A DNA stretch of 64,000 bases from Bacteroidota bacterium (lineage in GTDB: Bacteria > Bacteroidota > Bacteroidia > NS11-12g > UBA9320), in the NCBI GenBank assembly GCA_947468275.1, contig CANIKO010000005.1, positions 1 to 64,000 of the forward strand, read 5' to 3'. The notes beneath the pieces were generated by a model, which worked only from the letters and a program-made list of their open reading frames with translations, did not search any database and was not told the DNA's origin. Shown piece after piece: positions 10,016 through 16,835 of the stretch; positions within the stretch are counted from its first letter, which is position 1, and every line of letters starts with the position of its first letter. The position numbers and the translations under genes were made by a program.

Positions 10016-10460
10016 TTTTACGACTCATAACAGTTTCGGCCATTTTTGAAAACTCATCGGGATCAATAGACATTTGGGCTTCATAGTTCTTTTTGCTCCA
10101 CATTTCTATTTTATTGTTGTAAGCATAAAGTACTACATCATTCTCTATTTCGGCATAGACCGAAAGTTTTTTAGGTATTAAAATTCTGTTCGCAGTATCG
10201 AGCCCTACTTCTGTAGCTCCATTATTAAAAATTCGGATAAATTGACGGTCAACTTTGTTAAATGAATCTAACCCTTCAAGTTTTTGAGTTTCATTTTCCC
10301 AATCCTCTCGCGTGTATATAACTAAACATTTATCAAAACCTCTATTTATAACTAAGTGGTCAGTGGAGCCGTCAGGGAGTTGTTTTTTTAAGCCAACAGG
10401 AATAACTACACGCCCTTTGGCGTCTATTTTTCCATCAAATTCTCCAATAAACTTTGGCAT
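9996..10460 (-). CDS. mraZ: Transcriptional regulator / division protein MraZ
   Basis: MraZ is a DNA-binding protein with two AbrB/SpoVT-like halves that regulates the dcw cluster from repeats upstream of its own gene. The protein has 154 residues. The first half carries GEFDGKIDAKGRVVIPVGLK and the second EVGLDTANRILIPKKLS, the two DAKGR-type signatures. It is the first gene of the cluster, and the region just upstream has short direct repeats that fit an autoregulatory site (see 10,495-10,570). Confidence 0.96.
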   Translation of the reverse strand: MPKFIGEFDGKIDAKGRVVIPVGLKKQLPDGSTDHLVINRGFDKCLVIYTREDWENETQKLEGLDSFNKVDRQFIRIFNNGATEVGLDTANRILIPKKLSVYAEIENDVVLYAYNNKIEMWSKKNYEAQMSIDPDEFSKMAETVMSRKNENNNG

Positions 10461-10494
10461 CTGTATCGGTATTAAAATTACGGGTGTAAAATTA

Positions 10495-10570
10495 TGTGTT
10501 TATTAAACACAATTCACCACTTGATGACATTTTATGCCACATTTTATCCACATGGAATATAAGTGCCACA
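10495..10570 (-). promoter_or_regulatory. Candidate mraZ operator region: palindrome plus TGTGG direct repeats
   Basis: Directly upstream of mraZ. Positions 10,495-10,511 form a perfect palindrome with 8-bp arms around one base (TGTGTTTA-T-TAAACACA). Beyond it, read on the minus strand, GTGG occurs at 10,517-10,520, 10,537-10,540, 10,548-10,551 and 10,566-10,569, and the word ATAAAATGT occurs twice 12 bp apart (10,527-10,535 and 10,539-10,547). MraZ is known to bind short direct repeats spaced about one helical turn apart upstream of mraZ (TGGGN in E. coli, AAAGTG in Mycoplasma), so this is a good candidate for the MraZ site. The rest of the 349-bp gap holds another near-repeat pair (CAGGTGTGTA at 10,575 and CAGGTCTGTA at 10,599), a 7-bp-arm hairpin at 10,621-10,641, and the isc terminator. 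Confidence 0.5.
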
Positions 10571-10752
10571 TATTCAGGTGTGTAAAATATTTTAAAATCA
10601 GGTCTGTAGATGTTTATTTTTCATATTAGAAAGAAATATGAGGGGTAATTCTATTGAATATTTAAATAAAAATAAATTGTGGGTGGAAGTGTGGCGTTTG
10701 AAATATTTTTTATTAGAAAATGTAATACGCTCTATTTATTTTTTTTATAAAT

Positions 10753-10785
10753 AAAAAAAGTCCTGTTTCTAAATGAAACAGGACT
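10753..10785 (-). terminator. Rho-independent terminator of the isc operon
   Basis: A perfect 11-bp stem (AGTCCTGTTTC at 10,759-10,769 pairing with 10,775-10,785) closes a 5-nt loop and, on the minus strand, is followed by seven T (10,753-10,759). It begins 24 bp after the stop codon of iscA and should separate the isc operon from the dcw cluster. Confidence 0.9.
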
Positions 10786-10809
10786 CAAAATATGTTAACT
10801 GATTAAAAT

Positions 10810-11154
10810 TTATACTGCGAAGCTTTCGCCACAGCCGCATGTGCGACTAGCATTGGGATTAATAAAATTAAATCCTTTTCCGTTTAGACCATCACTAAAA
10901 TCGAGTTCTGTTCCAGCAAGATAAAGAAAGCTTTTAAGGTCACAAATTACACGAACTCCATCATTAATGAATTCTTGATCACCTGGTTTTAGCTCATCGT
11001 CAAAATCAAGGTTGTAGCTTAAACCACTGCATCCTCCACCTTTAACTGAAACTCTTATAAAATATTCATGGGTTAAATTTCCTTCCTGACGCAATGAGGA
11101 AATTTTACTCATTGCTTTTTCTGAAACGGTTATATGTCCAACGTCTGATACCAT
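10810..11154 (-). CDS. iscA: Iron-sulphur cluster assembly / carrier protein, HesB/IscA family
   Basis: A 114-residue A-type carrier that takes Fe-S clusters from the IscU scaffold to apo-proteins. The three conserved cysteines are present: C42 in KGGGCSGL and C106/C108 in TCGCGESF at the C-terminus. Whether it is closest to IscA, ErpA or SufA cannot be decided by eye; the symbol follows its position in the operon. It is the last gene of iscS-iscU-iscA, 92 bp after iscU. Confidence 0.9.
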   Translation of the reverse strand: MVSDVGHITVSEKAMSKISSLRQEGNLTHEYFIRVSVKGGGCSGLSYNLDFDDELKPGDQEFINDGVRVICDLKSFLYLAGTELDFSDGLNGKGFNFINPNASRTCGCGESFAV

Positions 11155-11246
11155 GTTACAATCTATTATTTTTATTGTTTGTCATTCCTAGGTAGTCCAT
11201 ATCTATTAATGTATGTTTTGTGCTTAGGAATGGTAGAAGTGTTTTT

Positions 11247-11663
11247 TTAATAATGTTTTTTTCCGTCAACAATTGGTTCCAATCCTTGTTTGATTCTGTA
11301 ATCATTAATAGCTGCTTTTATTGCATCTTCAGCTAATACTGAGCAGTGAATTTTTACAGGAGGCAATGCTAATTCTTCTACGATATCCATATTGTCAATG
11401 GTTAAAGCATCGTTAATTGTTCTGCCTTTTAGCCATTCCGTAGCCAAGGATGAAGAGGCAATAGCCGAGCCACATCCAAAGGTTTTGAATTTTGCATCTT
11501 CTATTATTCCTGTTTCATCATTTACTTGAATTTGCAAACGCATTACGTCACCACATTCTGGTGCTCCAACTAATCCTGTTCCTACATTGCTCGAACTTTT
11601 ATCTAATGTTCCAATGTTTCTTGGATTTTGGTAGTGATCAATTACTTTTTCTGAATATGCCAT
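11247..11663 (-). CDS. iscU: Iron-sulphur cluster scaffold protein IscU
   Basis: A 138-residue scaffold on which new [2Fe-2S] clusters are built with sulphur from IscS. The ligands are visible: C37 (PECGD), D39, C64 (TFGCGSA) and C107 (KIHCSVLAEDAI). The IscU-type LPPVK chaperone-binding motif is present just before C107, which implies an HscA/HscB or DnaK-type partner even though none is encoded next to it. It lies 48 bp downstream of iscS. Confidence 0.96.
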   Translation of the reverse strand: MAYSEKVIDHYQNPRNIGTLDKSSSNVGTGLVGAPECGDVMRLQIQVNDETGIIEDAKFKTFGCGSAIASSSLATEWLKGRTINDALTIDNMDIVEELALPPVKIHCSVLAEDAIKAAINDYRIKQGLEPIVDGKKHY

Positions 11664-11710
11664 TTTATAATTTATTGTTAAATTGTTGTGTCTTGAAGCC
11701 TAAATCTAAC

Positions 11711-12925
11711 TTAGTGCTCAGCCCATTCTATACTTTTTAAATCAATTCCTTCTTTAAACATTTCCCAAAGAGGGCTCATGTCTCTTAATTTTAATACCGC
11801 AGTTTTAACATGCTCTATTGCAAAATCTATTTGTTCTTCTGTGGTAAATCTTCCCAATCCAAATCTTAAACTTGAGTGAGCTAATTCATCATCTAATCCT
11901 AAATTTTTAAGCACATAACTTGGTTCTAGAGAAGCTGAGGTGCATGCGGAACCGGATGATACGGCTATATCTTTTACGCCCATCATCAAGCCTTCTCCTT
12001 CAACATATTTAAATGAAATATTAGTAACGTGAGGCAAACGATGCTCAATGCTTCCATTTACATAAGATTCTTCAAGCGTTAATAATTCGCGTTCTAGTTT
12101 ATCGCGCAATGCGGCTAGACGAATCCCTTCTTCAGCCATTTCATTTAAAGCTAATTCGCAGGCTTTTCCAAAACCTACAATACCTGTTACGTTTAACGTT
12201 CCGCTTCGCATTCCACGCTCGTGGCCTCCGCCATCTAACTGTGAAGTTACTTTTACCCTTGGGTTTTTACGACGAACATACAAGGCTCCAATTCCTTTGG
12301 GGCCATACATTTTATGAGCTGTAAAAGAAGCTAAGTCAATATAATCAGTAATCACGTCTACAGGTATTTTACCAATACTTTGTGTAGCATCAGTGTGCAA
12401 TAAAATGCCGCGTTTATGCGCCATTTCGCCAATTTCGCGAATCGGGTTTATACACCCAATTTCATTGTTGGCATACATAATGGATATTAAAATAGTATTT
12501 GGTTTTATGGCAGCTTCCACTTGCTCTGCCGTTACCCTTCCATCCGGCTGAGGTTCAAGGTAGGTAACCTCAGCACCTTGATTTTCAAGGTGGCGACACG
12601 TATCAATAATTGCCTTATGTTCAATATTTACAGTGATTATGTGATTGCCTTTTTCGCGGTACATTTCAAACACTCCCTTTAACGCAAGATTGTTTGATTC
12701 GGTCGCACCGCTAGTAAAAATTATCTCTTTTTCGTTTGCATTAATTAGTTTCGCTACCTGTTCACGGGCATAATCGACAGCTTCTTCGGCTTTCCAACCA
12801 AAAGGGTGATTACGACTGGCGGCATTTCCGAAATATTCGGTAAAGTAAGGTAGCATGGCTTCCAATACTCTTGGATCCATCGGTGTGGTGGCGTTGTTAT
12901 CTAGGTAAATTGGTAATTTTAACAT
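11711..12925 (-). CDS. iscS: Cysteine desulfurase IscS
   Basis: A PLP-dependent enzyme that takes sulphur from L-cysteine as a persulphide and passes it to IscU. The protein has 404 residues, normal for IscS. It begins with [16 protein letters not shown], has the PLP-binding lysine K205 in AHKMYGPKG and the catalytic cysteine C328 in [10 protein letters not shown] on the mobile loop. It is the first gene of a three-gene isc operon; no iscR, hscA, hscB or fdx lies alongside. A TATATTTG box 29 bp upstream is a likely promoter. Confidence 0.97.
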   Translation of the reverse strand: MLKLPIYLDNNATTPMDPRVLEAMLPYFTEYFGNAASRNHPFGWKAEEAVDYAREQVAKLINANEKEIIFTSGATESNNLALKGVFEMYREKGNHIITVNIEHKAIIDTCRHLENQGAEVTYLEPQPDGRVTAEQVEAAIKPNTILISIMYANNEIGCINPIREIGEMAHKRGILLHTDATQSIGKIPVDVITDYIDLASFTAHKMYGPKGIGALYVRRKNPRVKVTSQLDGGGHERGMRSGTLNVTGIVGFGKACELALNEMAEEGIRLAALRDKLERELLTLEESYVNGSIEHRLPHVTNISFKYVEGEGLMMGVKDIAVSSGSACTSASLEPSYVLKNLGLDDELAHSSLRFGLGRFTTEEQIDFAIEHVKTAVLKLRDMSPLWEMFKEGIDLKSIEWAEH

Positions 12926-12954
12926 CTAATTCTTATTTAGACTAATTCTAAGTG

Positions 12955-12962
12955 CAAATATA
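12955..12962 (-). promoter_or_regulatory. Bacteroidota -7 box for the isc operon
   Basis: TATATTTG on the minus strand matches the Bacteroidota -7 consensus TAnnTTTG and lies 29 bp before the iscS ATG. No clear -33 TTTG at the usual spacing was seen. Confidence 0.5.
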
Positions 12963-13023
12963 ACACTATAATTTTCAAAATTGTTTTAGGAATTTTTTTA
13001 AGCATTTGAATGTAGATAATTTT

Positions 13024-13096
13024 GCCACAAAGTCACAAAAGCTCAAAGTTTTACAAAGTTTTTTAGCGGGATTTTGTGTTTTTGTGTTTTAGTGGC
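13024..13096. repeat. Degenerate inverted repeat (GCCACAAAG...TAGTGGC type)
   Basis: The element begins GCCACAAAGTCACAAAAGCT and ends TTTTAGTGGC, with A/C-rich left and T/G-rich right halves that are rough reverse complements. Similar elements are common between genes in Bacteroidota. It sits between divergent iscS and mce. Confidence 0.5.
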
Positions 13097-13109
13097 GAGA
13101 GAAAAAGAG

Positions 13110-13117
13110 TAATCTTG
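13110..13117 (+). promoter_or_regulatory. -7-like box immediately upstream of mce
   Basis: TAATCTTG differs from TAnnTTTG at one base and ends 4 nt before the mce ATG. If used, transcription would begin at or next to the start codon. Confidence 0.4.
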
Positions 13118-13121
13118 TACC

Positions 13122-13523
13122 ATGAACAAAATAGAACATCTTGGAATAGCAGTGAAAGATTTGGAAGCCGCCAATAAACTGTATTCCGTTTTATTAAATA
13201 CAAAGCCCTACAAACAGGAAGCGGTGGAAAGCGAAGGAGTGATCACATCTTTTTTTAAAATGGGCGAGTCAAAAATTGAACTGTTGGCCGCCACCAATCC
13301 GGATAGCCCAATTGCTAAATTTATAGAAAAACGGGGCGAAGGAATTCATCACATTGCTTTTGATGTAACCGATATTGATGCTGAAATAAGCCGCTTGCAA
13401 GCCGAAGGTTTTGAATTGATAAATAAAACTTCCAAACCCGGAGCAGATAATAAACTAATCGCTTTTTTACATCCTAAAAGTACTGGCGGGGTGCTGGTGG
13501 AGTTGTGTATGGAGAGAAAATAA
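13122..13523 (+). CDS. mce: Methylmalonyl-CoA epimerase
   Basis: A small VOC-fold metalloenzyme (133 residues) that interconverts (R)- and (S)-methylmalonyl-CoA, linking propionyl-CoA metabolism to succinyl-CoA. The sequence begins MNKIEHLGIAVKDLEAA, with the metal-binding H6; it has GEGIHHIAFDV in the middle and ends with a FLHPKSTGGVLVELC strand, all typical of this family. The mutase genes are not in the window. The gene is alone on the plus strand and its 3' end nearly touches a small minus-strand ORF. Confidence 0.93.
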   Translation: MNKIEHLGIAVKDLEAANKLYSVLLNTKPYKQEAVESEGVITSFFKMGESKIELLAATNPDSPIAKFIEKRGEGIHHIAFDVTDIDAEISRLQAEGFELINKTSKPGADNKLIAFLHPKSTGGVLVELCMERK

Positions 13524-13525
13524 TC

Positions 13526-13642
13526 TCACATTTTTCTTCGAATCCTTACAAACACAAAAACAGCTATAACCGATACTGCCATAAGAGCCCACCATATATA
13601 GTTTATTCCCCAAATTACATATTCTGCTTCTGTGTTTACCAT
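13526..13642 (-). CDS. Possible small single-pass membrane protein (38 aa)
   Basis: A short ATG-started frame encoding 38 residues: nine polar residues starting MVNTEAEY, a hydrophobic segment rich in Trp and Val (about residues 9-31), and a basic tail RIRRKM. This is the classic make-up of a very small inner-membrane protein with a cytoplasmic C-terminus. It ends 2 bp after the mce stop, so it fills the convergent gap exactly. No good ribosome-binding site is seen, and the call rests only on composition and fit. Confidence 0.4.
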   Translation of the reverse strand: MVNTEAEYVIWGINYIWWALMAVSVIAVFVFVRIRRKM

Positions 13643-13838
13643 GGCTCAAAGGTGAGAACCAAGGAATGAAATACAGTTACACAACTTTAGAAACTAGTTG
13701 CAGGATTCATTGATTTGAAATAAAGAACAAGCACCGTTGCACTGATGCTTGCGCTAGTTGGGGTTGCAAACGTATGTTTCTTTAATCCGCTTTACAAAAG
13801 TTGATTAGTTAGTGGTTACATACTTGGATTATTTTGGG

Positions 13839-14063
13839 TCATGTAGGTCCATTATATGTTATCCAAGTAAAATATACTAGTATTGAGAAAAGAAATGCAA
13901 AAAAAAATGCCCAAAGTGGATGAATAGTTTTTGCATTATCCTTTTTAATTCTTTTAATAATAAAGTTATATAGAACTATTAGCACAAAGAAAGTTAATAA
14001 AGCTATAATGAAGCCAAAAATCAAAAAGATTGGGAATAGCATCCCGGCTTGTAAAAGTATCAT
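13839..14063 (-). CDS. Small hypothetical membrane protein with two membrane segments
   Basis: A 74-residue protein with two clear hydrophobic segments (about residues 8-32 and 50-67), separated by a short basic loop IKRIKKDNAK. I do not recognise a family. It lies 30 bp downstream of dnaX on the same strand and could be its operon partner. The 197 bp between it and the next small ORF hold nothing I can identify. Confidence 0.55.
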   Translation of the reverse strand: MILLQAGMLFPIFLIFGFIIALLTFFVLIVLYNFIIKRIKKDNAKTIHPLWAFFFAFLFSILVYFTWITYNGPT

Positions 14064-14085
14064 GGTTTTTCTATTTTTCCATTAT

Positions 14086-14118
14086 CCCAACTCCTACTCC
14101 AACTCCAACCCCAACTCC
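14086..14118. repeat. Hexanucleotide-like repeat across the dnaX stop codon
   Basis: On the minus strand the sequence is an imperfect run of GGAGTT/GGGGTT/GGAGTA units. It encodes the last residues of DnaX (ELGLELE) and includes its TAG stop at 14,094-14,096. Slippage here would change the length of the C-terminus. Confidence 0.6.
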
Positions 14119-15779
14119 TTACTAAACTCTATCAAAAATGGATTTTGTTCAGCCAAATAATTGAATTTGTCTTTGTTGGTATAAACCTTTAAAATTTTCT
14201 GGGCTACTTTTTCAATCTTAATTTCTATCTGGTAGCTTTTGCCGGCCTTGTCGTTTACAAACCGTAAAAAATCGGTTTTTATTTCATCAAACTCGTTTTG
14301 GTCGCGGCTGTTGGTAAGGGTTATAATCAGATTTTCGCCTTGTTCTTCCGCCATCAGTTCTTTAAGCAAAGCAAACGCAAATGATTTTCCTTCGGCTTTT
14401 TTTAGCTCCGCAAAGGCCAAAACAATTTCTTTAAGGCTGCTTTGTGGCAGTGGTTCAGCGGCAATTTTTAAAGGTTCCTCTGTAATTGTTGTTTCTGGTT
14501 TTACTTCTGGCTCTTCCTTTTTTTTGGCGGTAAAGGCTGTGGGATTATTTACTATATTTCCCAAGTTTCCCATACGCAAAGTGGCCGGTGGCTTGGAGCC
14601 TGAATCGGAAGAGGGTTTGGGTGCTAAGTCTTTATTGGCTTGCTGCGAAGTATACTGAATGGTTTCAGAGCTTAATTCAAGGCTTTTTTTTTTAAGTTCC
14701 TCGGCCAGATTAATGGCAGTATTTATATTGGCCATTTTTATCAGGGCCAGTTCCACATGCAATCGCTGGTTACGGCTGGCTTTGTAGGTTTGGTCAAACT
14801 GGTCGGCTATATTGATGGCATTTAATAATAAACCAGGGCTCATTTTATCAGCTTGAGCTTTGTACAAGGGTAACATTTGTTCTGAACCACTAATTAAATA
14901 AGCGGTGGCTGTATTTTTTACCACCAGTAAATCTCTAAAATGTGAGGCCAAACCATTTAAAAAATATTGCCCGTCGAAACCGTTAGCCAATACTTCATCA
15001 AATTTTATTAAGACTTTTCCGTAATCGGCAGTATTCAAACTTTCGGTTACTTCAAAATAATAGTTATGGTCAAGTACATTTAGGTTTTCTATTACACTGC
15101 TGTAAGTCAGTTTTTTGTCCTTACTAAAACTCACCATTTGGTCAAACATGGACAAGGCATCACGCAATCCGCCATCCGCTTTTTGGGCTATAACATGCAA
15201 TGCTTGGTTTTCGGCTTCGATGCCTTCTTTTTCACAAATGGTTTTTAGCTGTGCAACAATGGCCGTAGGTTCTATCCGTTTAAAGTTAAATATTTGGCAA
15301 CGGGAAAGAATAGTTGGTAAAATTTTATGTCTTTCGGTGGTAGCCAATATGAAAATGGCATACGCCGGAGGTTCCTCCAAGGTTTTAAGAAATGCATTGA
15401 ACGCATTGCTACTGAGCATGTGCACCTCATCAATTATATAGACTTTGTACTTTCCAATTTGGGGCGGTATTCTGACTTGATCTACCAATTGGCGAATGTC
15501 GTCCACTGAGTTATTGGAAGCGGCATCCAGTTCAAAAATATTAAATGCAAAATCGTAATTTGGGTCAATAGTTGGGTCAGCCTGAGTATTTATTACTCTT
15601 GCTAAAATCCTTGCACAGGTTGTTTTTCCAACTCCCCTTGGTCCTGTAAACAAAAATGCCTGAGCTAATCGGTTTTGTTTTATTTCATTGAGCAGGGTTT
15701 CGGTTATATGTTCTTGTCCCACCACCGTGTCAAACGATGCGGGCCTGTACTTTCGTGCTGAAACTAAAAACTGCTCCAT
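14094..15779 (-). CDS. dnaX: DNA polymerase III subunit gamma/tau (clamp loader ATPase)
   Basis: DnaX is the ATPase of the clamp loader that places the beta clamp on DNA. The protein has 561 residues. The AAA+ module carries Walker A GPRGVGKTT (residues 46-54), Walker B YIIDEVHML, the LKTLEEPP strand and the ATTERHKILPTILSRC sensor/SRC region. The C-terminal part (about 370-450) is Ser/Pro/Lys-rich linker followed by a tau-like domain. Odd: the segment between N64 and E83, where other DnaX proteins carry four zinc-binding cysteines, has none and is shortened. A TAGGTTTG box lies 11 nt upstream of the ATG. No internal frameshift site for a separate gamma form was obvious. Confidence 0.95.
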   Translation of the reverse strand: MEQFLVSARKYRPASFDTVVGQEHITETLLNEIKQNRLAQAFLFTGPRGVGKTTCARILARVINTQADPTIDPNYDFAFNIFELDAASNNSVDDIRQLVDQVRIPPQIGKYKVYIIDEVHMLSSNAFNAFLKTLEEPPAYAIFILATTERHKILPTILSRCQIFNFKRIEPTAIVAQLKTICEKEGIEAENQALHVIAQKADGGLRDALSMFDQMVSFSKDKKLTYSSVIENLNVLDHNYYFEVTESLNTADYGKVLIKFDEVLANGFDGQYFLNGLASHFRDLLVVKNTATAYLISGSEQMLPLYKAQADKMSPGLLLNAINIADQFDQTYKASRNQRLHVELALIKMANINTAINLAEELKKKSLELSSETIQYTSQQANKDLAPKPSSDSGSKPPATLRMGNLGNIVNNPTAFTAKKKEEPEVKPETTITEEPLKIAAEPLPQSSLKEIVLAFAELKKAEGKSFAFALLKELMAEEQGENLIITLTNSRDQNEFDEIKTDFLRFVNDKAGKSYQIEIKIEKVAQKILKVYTNKDKFNYLAEQNPFLIEFSKELGLELE

Positions 15780-15790
15780 GGGTGAGGATA

Positions 15791-15798
15791 CAAACCTA
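15791..15798 (-). promoter_or_regulatory. Bacteroidota -7 box for dnaX
   Basis: TAGGTTTG on the minus strand matches TAnnTTTG and ends 11 nt before the dnaX ATG, so the mRNA leader should be only a few nucleotides long. Confidence 0.5.
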
Positions 15799-15873
15799 AT
15801 TTAATTTTTGAAGATTATTGATTAATGGAAGGATTTAATAATCCAAAATTTACTAACAAACTTGATTATTTTT

Positions 15874-16752
15874 TTATTCGTGCGGTTCAATATGTATAAG
15901 TACGTGTCCCAATTCAGGTATTTCCAACCGCAAGGTATCTTTTAAGATATGGGCAATATCGTGACCTTGTTTCACGCTGATGGTGGCATCCACTATAGCA
16001 TGGAGGTCTACATGGTAAATCATTCCTGATTTGCGAATGAAACATTTTTCAGTATCAATTACTCCTTCTACTTTATTGGAAACGTGTCGGATAGTTTCAA
16101 TCAAATCATCATACACATGTTCGTCCATTATTTCGCCAAGTGCAGGTCTTAATATTAAATAACTATTGTAAAGAATAAAACCAGAGGCAAAGAGTGCTGC
16201 CCAATCATCTGCTGATTCATAGCCCTCCCCTAAAATTAAAGCTACCGAAATTCCGATAAAAGCAGCTACCGAAGTAATAGCATCACTTCTATGGTGCCAA
16301 GCATCAGCTTTTAGAGAGGAACTATTGGTTTCTTTTCCTCTTTTAAAAACCAACCGAAATGAAATTTCTTTCCAAATAATGATGGCTCCTAATACAAACA
16401 GCGTCCATGATTTTGGTAAGCTATGCGGAGTTCGAATATTTATAATACTGTCATGAGCAATCAGTACCGCTGAGGCAATTAAAAAGCACACAACTAAAAA
16501 AGTGATTAATGGCTCGGCTCGTCCATGCCCGTATGGATGGTTTTTATCTGCCGGACGATTGGAATATTTAATGCCAAACAATACCAAAAACGATGAAAAA
16601 ATATCGGTAGTGGATTCAATAGCATCTGCAATAAGTGCATATGAATTTCCGAAGAAACCGGCTATTCCTTTTATTATCGCTAAAGATATATTTCCAACAA
16701 TACTAAAATAGGTGGCTTTTACGGCCTTTTCTTCATTGGTTTTGGCAATCAT
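15874..16752 (-). CDS. Cation diffusion facilitator (CDF) family metal exporter
   Basis: CDF proteins exchange cytoplasmic divalent metal ions (Zn, Fe, Co, Cd or Mn) for protons. The 292-residue protein has six hydrophobic segments, then a C-terminal cytoplasmic domain (about residues 205-292) ending in VLIHIEPHE, typical of the CDF dimerisation domain. The transport-site helices are visible: E46-S-T-T-D50 in the second segment and H-x3-D in DAWHHRSDAITS of the fifth. The first ligand being Glu rather than Asp or His is unusual and leaves the substrate open. A TTG codon lies directly before the chosen ATG. It has its own promoter box 36 bp upstream of the ATG. Confidence 0.88.
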   Translation of the reverse strand: MIAKTNEEKAVKATYFSIVGNISLAIIKGIAGFFGNSYALIADAIESTTDIFSSFLVLFGIKYSNRPADKNHPYGHGRAEPLITFLVVCFLIASAVLIAHDSIINIRTPHSLPKSWTLFVLGAIIIWKEISFRLVFKRGKETNSSSLKADAWHHRSDAITSVAAFIGISVALILGEGYESADDWAALFASGFILYNSYLILRPALGEIMDEHVYDDLIETIRHVSNKVEGVIDTEKCFIRKSGMIYHVDLHAIVDATISVKQGHDIAHILKDTLRLEIPELGHVLIHIEPHE

Positions 16753-16788
16753 CAAAAGTTAATTATTCTGTGAGTGATAGATAAAAAA

Positions 16789-16796
16789 CAAAGGTA
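16789..16796 (-). promoter_or_regulatory. Bacteroidota -7 box for the CDF gene
   Basis: TACCTTTG on the minus strand matches TAnnTTTG, 36 bp before the CDF start codon, between this gene and the NRAMP-like gene. Confidence 0.5.
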
Positions 16797-16835
16797 GATG
16801 TAATTTGCGATTTGCTTTGAAAAATCGAACAATTA

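Noticed and set aside
13467-13649. A 60-codon minus-strand frame overlapping the end of mce
   Set aside because: It overlaps a conserved gene, is rich in Cys, His and Ser without pattern, and a more protein-like 38-codon frame occupies the same place.
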